Positions 55,955-64,000 of a stretch of DNA of 64,000 nt are shown piece by piece. The position numbers and the translations under genes were made by a program. The stretch is from the NCBI GenBank assembly GCA_030762935.1, contig CM060900.1, positions 289,176,784 through 289,240,783 on the forward strand. Direction: 5' to 3'. Origin of the DNA: Hymenopus coronatus (taxonomy: Eukaryota > Arthropoda > Insecta > Mantodea > Hymenopodidae). The notes under the pieces are model-generated. The model was not told where the DNA came from and made no database searches. It worked only from the letters and a program-made list of their open reading frames with translations. How positions within the stretch are numbered: the stretch's first letter is position 1; the number at the start of each line of letters is the position of its first letter.

Positions 55955-56275
55955 CTTAAGCCCCCAATAAAGCAAAACACAGCAAATAACAGGGCTTAAA
56001 AGAAATAAAATAGACGATAAAATAACAACCAAATGTATTAAAAAAAAATTAAAATGACGGGGATAAAAGCCACAGATGAAACTAAAACGTGTGTAAAAAG
56101 AAACAACAAAAACTACTTAAGCGCCCAATAAAGCAAAACACAGCAAATAACAGGGCTTAAAAGACATAAAATAGACGATAAAATAACAACCAAGTGAATT
56201 AAAAAAAATTAAAATGACGGGGATAAAAGCCACAGATGAAACTAAAACGTGTGTAAAAAGAAACAATAAAAACTA
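55955..56275 (-). repeat. 161-bp tandem duplication in LINE-A copy 6 3' UTR
   Basis: Units 55955-56115 and 56116-56275 begin CTTAAGC(C/G)CCCAATAAAG and end AAAAACTACTT. They differ at a handful of positions. Not seen in the other LINE-A 3' UTRs. Confidence 0.9.
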
Positions 56276-56334
56276 CTTAAGCTAAAACAAAATCCTTATG
56301 TTAAAAGCGTTAAAAGATATAAAACAGGCAAATT

Positions 56335-59300
56335 TTAACTAAATTTCCAAGGACTACAGCGTGGGAAAACTAAAATTAAATGCGTAATCGGAACGCTAGT
56401 TTTGATAAAAAAAGTAAAAACCGTATCTATCGCTTTGGGGTTGTCGGCTAGCACCTCCGCGAGGGAGGTCGGCGGATTTGGTGATGAACGAAGTGCTGCT
56501 AGAGCGGTGCACTTTAGCAGAACATGTCGGAGCGACAATGCTGCTCCACAAAGCGGACAGAAAGGTACCGGTTCCCGCGTAAAAAGTTGACTATGACTAA
56601 AAATAGTGACCGATTCTTAAGTGAGCCAGTATCACCTCCTCCCGACGAGCTACACGAGAAGAGGTCACCCAGTCTACAGGGAGAACCTTCACCTTCCGAA
56701 GCTTGTTAGCGCGAAGAGACGACCACTGTGCATGCCAGCACGAAAGCAGCGCTCTCTGCACAACAAGCCTGAAGTCCGCAGGGGTCAAAAACCGTAAAAC
56801 AGTGCTGGGTGCCGTTGCTGCTGTCTTAGCTGCCAAATCCGCCAGGTCATTTCCCGGCAAGCCAACGTGATCAGGGATCCATGCACACTCCACATTAACG
56901 CCCGAAGTATGTAACATGTGGAGGACATCCTGAATGCGCTGTACAATAGGATGGCAACTGTACAGCTCATGAAGGCTCTGAAGTGCACTAAGAGAATCAC
57001 TCATAACGCTGTCACCCAAATGTCGACGGAGAACATACAGAATGAATCGATGTATAGCATACAGCTCAGCAGTGTATGCAGATGTGCTACGATGCAAACC
57101 GAAGGTAAAAGGATCGCTACAGTGAAAAAAGGCACATCCAACACCATCATTACACTTACTGCCATCGGTGTAGATAAAAAGCCCGTCACTGTACAGGGAT
57201 AAAAATTCTAAAAAACAAGAACCGATACTAAATTCAGACATTGTAGATTTCCTATAGGCCGTCATCCCGAGATCTACGTGGAATGTAGCACGTAACCAAG
57301 GTGAGACCACCCTCTCCACTTTGGGAAACATTCTCGGTATCTCAATATCGTGTTTCTAAAGCAGTTCACGGAAAAAGAAACAGGCAGGCCTTGGACTAAG
57401 TACAAGGTTTCGATAACGTTCATCCAGCTCGTTGGAGAGAAAGAGGGTAAACGTTGGATGCGAAGGCATGCAATTAAGCCATAATTACTAGCAGGACATA
57501 ACGCCGACACTGCAGAGGGAGTTCTGCCGATTCAGCGTTGAGGCTAAGAACTCGGCTGGTTGGAAAAGCCCAACAGCCACACGGATGCTCTGATTATGGA
57601 CAGTGTCTAATCGTCTCACCACAAATGGTCGTGCAGAAGAATAAACAATGCATCCATAGTCTAACTTGGATCGGATCAGCGTACGATAAAGACACAGCAG
57701 TATTATGCGTCTGCTCCCAAAGATTTGCCACTTAGTATGCGTAAAATATTAAGAGAACGGTCACACCGAGCTTTAAGCTGTACTATATGTGTTAACCAAC
57801 ATAGTTTCCGAACGAAAGCCAACCCCAGGAATCTCACCTCATCTTCGAAGGGAAGTAAATCTGGCCAAAGTTGAAGAGTAGATTCCATTCGCCACCTACG
57901 ACGCCAGAAGTTAAACGCAGACGTTCTTCTCAGGTGAAAACAAAAACCGTTTTTCGAGCTCCAATCATAGAGATTGTCCAAACACCGCTGAAGACGACGT
58001 TCCAAAATCCGTGTACGCTGAGCAGTACAGAAGCCGGCAAAGTAGTCCACAAATAAACAGGACGAGATACCTGGGGTGGACACATTGCAGTGTGGAATTA
58101 ATCCCTATAGCAAACAGCTTCACACTTAGAGCCGAGCCCTGCGGCAGACCCTTCTCCTGAATTAAATGCCTAGAAAAGACCGAGCTGACCCTTACTCGAA
58201 AAATGCGGTCCCCCATAAACTCATGAATGAACAACGGAAGGCGACCACGTGTATCCCAATTTTGGAGAGAACGTAATATCCCCGCTCGCCAACATGGCCT
58301 TCTCGAGATCAAAAAATATCCCAACTGCTTGACTGTTCTTAAGAAACCCGTTCATGATCTTAGTTGACAGCGAAACAAGGTGGTCAGTTGCTGAACGACC
58401 CCGGCAAAAACCACACTGAATGTTAGTTTGAAGATTGTGGGATTCCAGTCACCACACCAACTGACCATTGATCATACGTTCCATCACCTTACATACGCAC
58501 TAGGTGAGGGAAATAGAACGGTAACTGGAAGAAGGTTGACGGTCCTTTTCGGGTTTCAAAATAGGAATTTTAGTGACCTGCTGCCGTTAATTGGGAAAAG
58601 TGGCATCAATCGATTATAGACCTTGAGAAGGAAAGCCTTACCTTTAGGTGTGGAATCTTGTAACATTTGGACGTGGATGCCATCTGGACCTGGCTCAGAA
58701 TTTCGCGAGGATGAGGGTACATTGTCCTACTCCACCATGGTGAAAAAACGATTATATTCTTCAAGGTTACCAAAGCGGAAGGCGAAACCTTGAAATTCCA
58801 CCTGAGCCTTAACTACACGAAACTCAGGGGAATAGCTCTCTGAGCTAGACATTTGTGCAAAAGCTCTGCCAAGAGTGTTAGCCACTTCAAACGTATCAAC
58901 ACAGGACCTGCAGTTGTCTTCAGAGTCGGCATATGGGTCGCCTTTCCGGCTACACACCGTATTATATCCCCTACGACAGAGGAGGGGGTATGTCCACTAA
59001 AAGATGCTACAAAGTTGCAGTAAAATGTCTTCTTGCTATCCTTAATACTTCGTATAGATTTGGCACGCCGCTTTTTATATTGTATAAGATCATCCAGCGT
59101 AGGTCGACGCTGGAAAGCCCTGAGAGCACGTCTGTGAGCACGAATGGCCATCCGGCATTCATCTGTCCACCAAGGGACAGGAAATCGACGGGGACGTCCA
59201 GTCGACCGCGGAATAGAAAGCTCAGCAGCGGTAATAATTGTCTTGGTGAGGTGTTGGACCAAGAAATCCACCGAATCGTGCTCGTTGTAGTGGAAAACAG

Positions 59301-60013
59301 TTAGGCTGGAATAAAGGTTCCAGTTGGCCTGGTATAGATGCTATCTAGGTAAACATGTGGAACATACATCCGGTGCTAAGAGACAAATAAGAACAGGAAA
59401 GTGGTCGCTTGAATGCAAGTCACAGATGTTATTTCATTGTAAGGAAACTGCCAACTGTGGAGAAGAGACTGCGTTATCCAGATCAGAAAAGCTATTGAAG
59501 GCGTCAGAAAGAAATATAGGCTCTGCGATGTTCAGGGGAGATAGATTGTGACTATCCAAGAAATCGACGATTACTTGACCTCGCGCACAAGCCCGAGGGG
59601 AGCCCCAAAGAGGGTGGTGGGCATTCACATCCCCTACCAACAAAAGAGGAGTTGGTAGCTGGCAGACGAGGTCTTCTAAATCAGTGGGCGAGAGGTGTGC
59701 AGATGGAGGCACATAGATACTGCAAATGGTGAAGCTAATGGAGGGGAGCCTAACGTGTAAAGCGATGTAGCGTATGTCAGAGTGTATGGGTGCAGATTCA
59801 GCGAAGACATCATCTGTGATAATAATCATGGTGCCCCCGTGTAAAGGAACACCGGACAGAAGAGTACTGCTTTATAGAAAGGTGGTCTTGGGGACGGAGC
59901 TTGGTCTCTTGCAAGCTTACGACCAAAGGCTTATTCTGGTGGAGCAACAATTTAAGCTCTGGTCGATGTGATCTAATGCCACGTATGTTCCAGTGTAAGA
60001 TAGACACATACAA
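56335..60013 (-). pseudogene. LINE-A copy 6 ORF2: endonuclease, RT, RNase H; broken
   Basis: Endonuclease: SILHWNIRGIRSHRPELKLL (60010), VVSLQETKLRPQD, then 59829-59434 with ITDDVFAES and LLVGDVNAHHPLWGSPRACA. RT in 59271-57700: KDSKKTFYCNFVASFSGHTP, RVRVSSVFSRHLIQEKGLPQ, CLFVDYFAGF, where the catalytic FVDD is changed to FVDY. RNase H is well kept in 57331-56597: IYTDGSKCNDGVGCAF, TAELYAI, VMSDSLSALQSL and GNDLADLAAKTAA. C-terminal finger remnant RHVLLKCTAL at 56525. At least five frameshifts. Confidence 0.87.
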
Positions 60014-60029
60014 TTGTATGGGATAAGAG

Positions 60030-61444
60030 TTAAATGGAAAGGCATTTCTGCATAATCGGCTGTACTGGTCGGTTTAGTTTATTCTTCTTGGCCGTCGGAC
60101 TAACACTTTTTTCCGGAGCACCGTCCTGCCGCTTACACACTGGCCGTCTGGCAGGGAGGGCGGAATCTTCCCGGTCCATCTCTTCCACGGGGGAGCGCCG
60201 CTTTCCAATAGAGGTGCTGATCGGCGAAGATGGTGGTCGCCGACCTTCTCTCTCCCCAAAAAAGTCCTCAGAAGAGGATCTGCGTGGAGAATGACGGGGA
60301 CTGGTTCTTCCCTTGGATGATTCGGGAGTAAACTTTACCTTTTCTTTTATTAAGTCGGTCAGGACATAACTGGTCTTGGAAGTTTTCTCTGATGCAGCAT
60401 ACTCAACGGTCTTGCCGGACTTAACGCCTGAAGTTGAAGGTTTGGGTGACTCCTTTAATGTAGTTTGCTTGACGGTGGTGGATGCGGCAGATGGCGATAT
60501 AGGCGTAGATGTAGAAGTGGAATTTTTCGGCAGTGGTCTGGCTATGAGAATCTTTTCGGCGATAATGGTCCCGTTTATATCGCTGGTCTGAGTGTCGATT
60601 TCCCGACTCAGTACCGGTTTAGCTGCGACGGAGCTGTAGGTACCGGATGTCGGTACAGAGGATTGGCGACTGCACAGGAGCTTCTGGGCTTCAGTAAAGG
60701 ACACTTTCTCCTTCACCCGTATCTCCTGGATTGCTCTCTCTTCTGAAAAACGGGGGCACTCTCGAGAAATTGATGCATGTGCGCCGCCGCAGTTAACGCA
60801 AGATGGAGTTGACGTACAAGTTCCATCGTGCGTGAGATCTCCACAGTTGGAACAGGTAGACCGATCACTGCAGAACCCGCTGGTGGGACCAAAGCGCTGG
60901 CACTTGTAGCATCTGAGTGGGTTAGGGATATATGGACTAATTTTGATAGCTTCCTACCCTGCCTTAATTCTTTGAGGGAGATCTACCATATCAAAGTTAA
61001 GGAATAGGGCAGGGATAGGCACAAATTTACCATTTACTCTCCGCTGAAACCTGTACACAAAGCTAACGCCTTGTGCCGTAAGATTCCCCTGAATTCCCTC
61101 ATTGGACAAACCGTCCAATGCGCGAGTGTAGACTACGCCGCGCGAGGAGTTCAAGGTTTTGTGCTTTTCCGCTTTGACCGGGTAGCTGCCCAACTTAGTG
61201 GTTCTCAATAATTTCGCAGCCTAGAATGCCGACATTGCTCCGACCAAGGGCGTGCAATTTCGCCAGAGAGTACAGGACTTCACTGGACCAGCTATCGTAT
61301 CCAGGACATTTTGTAGTAGAAATGCACTAACCGATGTGAATTCCTTCCTTTCCTCTGTTCCAGAAATGACCAAGTAGTGCGGACCGCTGGAATGGACTAC
61401 TTCCATTCCAAGCATTATGTTCGGTTTTTGTATGTTTTTGCCAT
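60030..61444 (-). pseudogene. LINE-A copy 6 ORF1, broken
   Basis: ATG at 61444. Fragments: GMEVVHSSGPHYLVISGTEE (61415-61221), frameshift, TRALDGLSNEGIQGNLTAQG and PIPALFLNFDMVDLPQRIKA (61208-60954), knuckle region CYKCQRFGPTSGFC-like and GGAHASISRECPRF (60750-60930, with stops). The long C-terminal frame 60716-60030 (228 codons) is Ser/Pro/Lys-rich and ends QPIMQKCLSI, the family ORF1 terminus. Confidence 0.82.
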
Positions 61445-61869
61445 AAATATATGGTGTAAATTCATCCCCCAGAGCTCCCCTCCCACCAAGGAGCCCAAAA
61501 AGGGGTCACCCCACTGGGGTGACAGGGGATATAGTACGCTCACCGTCCCTCTCACCCTGGAGTTCGGTATGATACCTAGTCCTGGCCGTTTGACTAGGGG
61601 TGGGTTAGTCCTTAGCCTCCTGTTTAGGCGAAGCAGAAACCAAAGCGGTGTGATAGGCTGCGGACCCTCCCCAGTTACTGAAGATCAGAAGCCCAGACTT
61701 AGATACGCAACCCTCAACGAACGAGAATATTCCTTTCCACCGACACGGGTCTCCACGCACGGCCTACACGTGGGTTGGCATTTTTACCTATTGACTCCGT
61801 CACCACTCACAGGTTGCCCACAGAAGGAGTCAAGGTTGGCTTGGGACCCCGGGAGCGACTGCGTATTGG

Positions 61870-62330
61870 GAAGTGGACGTAGTTCACTTGAGCTTCTCTC
61901 CCATATGGCCTCTGCTATCTGTTGTACGTTTGCTGTCTCCTATCTGGCCATGGTACCTGGAGTTTTAGGTCTGCCCCTAATTGGTGTCGTTGGTCTGTCT
62001 TTGTTGTAATAAGGGGGCGTATTCCGGTCATCAAAAGAGGTGGTGACTCGGCGATCTTGAGAGTAATTGTTTCATTGCGGTTGCTGCCAAGTGCTGGTAC
62101 TGGGCTTCTGATCGAATGCTTTTATGAGCTCGAGAATGTTTGCTATTCTTTGCGGCTGAGCAACAATTAGCCCATTCCGGATTTGTGGATCATAATGGTT
62201 GGTCAGTAGCGCAATGACTTCTGTGCCTGACAAGACGGTTCAATTTGTGTGCTTTTCTGTTCTAGTTCCGAAACATAATCTATTAAGTTACCATGAATAC
62301 TCGAGTTATATACGTTTCGACCTAAATTTG
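61870..62330 (-). pseudogene. Ty3 gag, C-terminal capsid part
   Basis: Minus-strand translation from 62295: NLIDYVSELEQKSTQIEPSC, frameshift, then TEVIALLTNHYDPQIRNGLI and VAQPQRIANILELIKAF. This has the shape of the Ty3/gypsy capsid (…i..l.....p.ir..l......ti...l.l...). It ends at the LINE-A insertion; a Gln/Asn-rich continuation (NNQNQGNQSQVFGRQT-like) lies on the other side at 55715-55800. Confidence 0.65.
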
Positions 62331-62340
62331 TTTACTTCAG

Positions 62341-63092
62341 TGGGTCTCCAATAGCGCAAAAAATAAGTAAATACATAAATAAAAATCTGTATAAAAATCC
62401 CGGTACCTAATTACTAAAACCGAGGCTAATATGCCGGATTCCTGTAATTTATTTAACAATTAATTTCAATCTACATTGTTTACAGATTATTAACACCCAA
62501 CACACAAAAATACATAAAACACATAACTTCAACTATTAACACTACAAAAACAATTAAAACTATACCACAACTACACCACAACATAACATACATAAAAATG
62601 CAGATAAAACCAAATAAAATAAAATATAAACCAAATTCAAAACCAAATCTAAATCTAATCAAATAAAACAACTTAAAATATAATACATTAACCACACCAT
62701 AACAATCGTATAAACAACTCTACCCAATACCCTAAACTACTATTAACCCATAACCTAATAACAATAATATATATATATGAACTTCTTCTTACATCTTTTC
62801 CAATTTAATTTATTTATATTTTATTAAATTATTTATCTTAATCAATTAAATTTAAATTAATTTTACTTGGTTTTATTAACTTAATTTAATTAATAGTATT
62901 AAATTTATTTAAAAGTATTCAATTTAATTTGTTTAATTTATATTTATTTACCTCACAATTTTATTTATTCAATTTACATCCATATTATTTAATTTATTAT
63001 TGTTTTAAATTTATATTTAAACTCTTTTTATACTATTATTATATTATTTAAATAATTATAATCCAAATTCATATATAAGTAATTGACTAATT
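62341..63092. other. AT-rich low-complexity sequence
   Basis: Extremely AT-rich, with strand-asymmetric A/C-rich composition (62500-62760), a (TA)n run at 62769-62778, and TTTAATTTATTT-type repeats (62800-63060). Open frames here are composition artefacts. It could be LTR or 5' leader of the Ty3 element, but no defining signal was seen. Confidence 0.5.
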
Positions 63093-63276
63093 ATACTGGT
63101 AACCAGTATTAAACAGCTGGTCTAGGGCGCTAATGACCTCGGCAGTTGAGCGCCCTTAAACACCATTATCATCATCATAAACAGCTGGTAACCAGCTATT
63201 ATAACTATTCTACTATTCTATCCTACTTTCTATCACCGCCGGTTACCGGCGGCATCTAAATGTACTGGTTATCCAG
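63093..63276. repeat. Cluster of short palindromes around GGT-N-ACC
   Basis: Perfect odd palindromes: 17-bp ATACTGGTAACCAGTAT (63093-63109), 15-bp AGCTGGTAACCAGCT (63183-63197), 17-bp CCGCCGGTTACCGGCGG (63236-63252), plus imperfect CTGGTTATCCAG (63265-63276). After removal of the LINE-A tail insertion the spacing is about 20, 53 and 27 bp. All share the core CNGGTNACCNG. Function unknown: dyad binding sites, or hairpins of a small MITE-like repeat. Confidence 0.7.
63122..63177 (+). mobile_element. LINE-A copy 7: 56-bp insertion of only the 3' stem-loop and tail
   Basis: Sequence from the LINE-A terminus: AGGGCGCT (63124-63131), loop AATGACCTCGGCAGTTG, AGCGCCCT (63149-63156), TTAAACACCATTATCATCATCA. 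It is flanked by a perfect 12-bp direct repeat TAAACAGCTGGT (63110-63121, 63178-63189). It is the shortest LINE-A insertion in the window, and the target duplication shows it was a real integration event. Confidence 0.95.
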
Positions 63277-64000
63277 CTCAACTCCATTCCTAAATAAGCA
63301 AAAATAGTTTAACAAAAATGCAATACTTTCAGAATTGGTTTATCTTCTTTAACTTGCAATTATTAATCTCTTAAATATCATTTCAATCCAACTGCAGTTT
63401 TCACTAAAACACTGAATAAAAATAAAACTACAACTTTACATTTTCAAACACTATAACTTGGTTAATGATTTGTTAAAATAAAAATTAACGCACTGAACAC
63501 TAGACTGACCACTATCACTGTTGCTGCCTTGTTGTTCACCTTCCCTTATCAGCGGAACCGGACGCCGTCCACTCTACTGTCCGCTTACGGCACCCACCAC
63601 ACCTCCATTATGAATATTTCCCTCCGACGGTTGCAATGCACTCCTTCCAGCCTCGGGCATATTATTCCTTGCCCTTCTTCTTAATAGGTAATTCTTCTTA
63701 TCCTACATGTATACTGCTCTCTGAGTCTGAATCCCAGGTTAATAATTCTGTATCGTTTTAATTATTGTTTAATGAGATTCTTCTACTTCTTAAATTATAA
63801 TTACTTCGTACATAAGTTCCAGTTTGTCTGTTTTCTTCTATGTTTTGTCGAATTAATTTAATTTCTCTTGTATAAGTACTTATTTTGTTCGCTAATACCT
63901 GCAACGTGTCAAATAAATCTTTATTCCTTAAAATTTGATAAATATAATTGCCTCGTTAGTAAATATCTTTCTTCCGTAACTAAATGGTGATATTTGGTAC
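63277..64000. other. Terminal stretch, nothing recognised
   Basis: AT-rich, with a GC-richer patch at 63530-63660. No domain, repeat boundary or RNA gene recognised. Confidence 0.45.

Larger units (their letters stand above)
55934..61858 (-). mobile_element. LINE-A copy 6: near full length, minus strand, inserted in the Ty3 element
   Basis: Order on the minus strand: 5' UTR (61858-61445), ORF1 (61444-60030), ORF2 (60013-56335), 3' UTR, ATTATCATCATT tail near 55935-55945. A 10-base direct repeat CTGNGTATTG (55924-55933 CTGAGTATTG, 61859-61868 CTGCGTATTG; one mismatch) is the likely target-site duplication. Its 5' end lacks the first 30 or so bases (AGGGGCCTA...) of copy 5. The 3' stem-loop is degenerate, but the 3' UTR contains a 161-bp tandem duplication. 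Confidence 0.87.
52085..62340 (-). mobile_element. Ty3/gypsy-type LTR retrotransposon, decayed, with two nested insertions
   Basis: Minus-strand order gag (62330-61870), protease (55670-55416), RT (54810-54090), RNase H (54020-53590), integrase (53290-52090): the Ty3 arrangement, RNase H before integrase. Interrupted by a LINE-A copy (55934-61858) and a SINE-B copy (52572-52777). Without them it would be about 4.1 kb of coding sequence. LTRs were not identified: I could not match sequences flanking 52085 and 62340. Confidence 0.85.

Noticed and set aside
61377..62009. 210-codon open frame on the plus strand
   Set aside because: Antisense to the 5' UTR of LINE-A copy 6 and running into Ty3 gag antisense. 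The GC-rich leader is simply poor in stops; no domain seen.
62480..62695. 71-codon minus-strand frame
   Set aside because: Composed almost wholly of Phe, Leu, Val, Cys and Tyr codons produced by A/C-rich low-complexity DNA.
1..64000. CRISPR array, prokaryotic operon or phage
   Set aside because: The tandem repeats are contiguous units without spacers, no Cas-like gene is present, and introns, SINEs and LINEs show a eukaryotic genome.
49961..64000. LTRs of the Ty3 element
   Set aside because: I compared the flanks of 52085 and 62340 by eye and found no convincing long direct repeat; a self-alignment of 49900-52085 against 62340-64000 would settle it.
45541..64000. Third coding exon of GDAP2
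   Set aside because: No plus-strand sequence equivalent to TGEAKLTKG or the following macro-domain motifs was found by eye; a profile search could still reveal a short exon.

Overview
This is an eukaryotic, almost certainly arthropod, genomic window. It is AT-rich, intron-bearing and dominated by decayed transposable elements. No prokaryotic feature (operon, Shine-Dalgarno site, CRISPR array) is present. The mix of APE-type LINEs, a Penelope-like element, mariner, pogo and hAT transposases, a Ty3 element and tRNA-derived SINEs is typical of large arthropod genomes; I cannot name the species.

Host gene. The only host gene I can support is GDAP2 (macro domain plus CRAL-TRIO protein). Its first coding exon is at 5222-5394 (starts MDPLG) and its second at 45398-45540 (macro-domain strand with DAIVNSTNE). 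Consensus GT and AG sites join the two in frame, so 5395-45397 is one intron of about 40 kb. Later exons are not visible and probably lie beyond 64000.

Inside the intron, in order: a Penelope-like element (about 6290-8110, minus) with inverted terminal copies; a CR1/L2-like LINE ('LINE-B', about 8230-13620, minus) with the 3' end of another LINE ('LINE-A') inserted in its ORF1; a hAT transposase relic (13942-15065); an old LINE-A copy (19053-32660) split by two head-to-tail, near-full-length LINE-A copies (19503-24985 and 24986-30914); a LINE whose 5' part is inverted (32660-33690); a Tc1/mariner-like relic (35146-36100); a further LINE (37900-39560, minus) carrying a SINE; another copy of that SINE (41761-42022); and a mariner relic (42660-43750).

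Downstream of exon 2: a second mariner-like relic, a recent 328-bp tandem duplication (47776-48431), a pogo/Tigger-like relic, and a long minus-strand Ty3/gypsy element (about 52085-62340). That element is interrupted by a SINE in its integrase region and by a near-full-length minus-strand LINE-A copy (55934-61858) between gag and protease. A 56-bp LINE-A insertion consisting only of the 3' stem-loop and TCA tail (63122-63177) has a perfect 12-bp target duplication and sits in a cluster of palindromes.

LINE-A organisation (read from several copies): a GC-rich 5' UTR beginning near AGGGGCCTA; ORF1 with degenerate zinc knuckles; ORF2 with APE endonuclease, reverse transcriptase, RNase H and a terminal zinc-finger-like motif; a 3' UTR ending in a 9-10 bp stem-loop and a (TCA)n tail. 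This fits the I superfamily. Nearly all element ORFs carry stops and frameshifts. The longest intact one is the 272-codon RNase H fragment at 11488-12306. The clearest biological content is the GDAP2 gene model and the order of nested insertions, which target-site duplications let one read directly.
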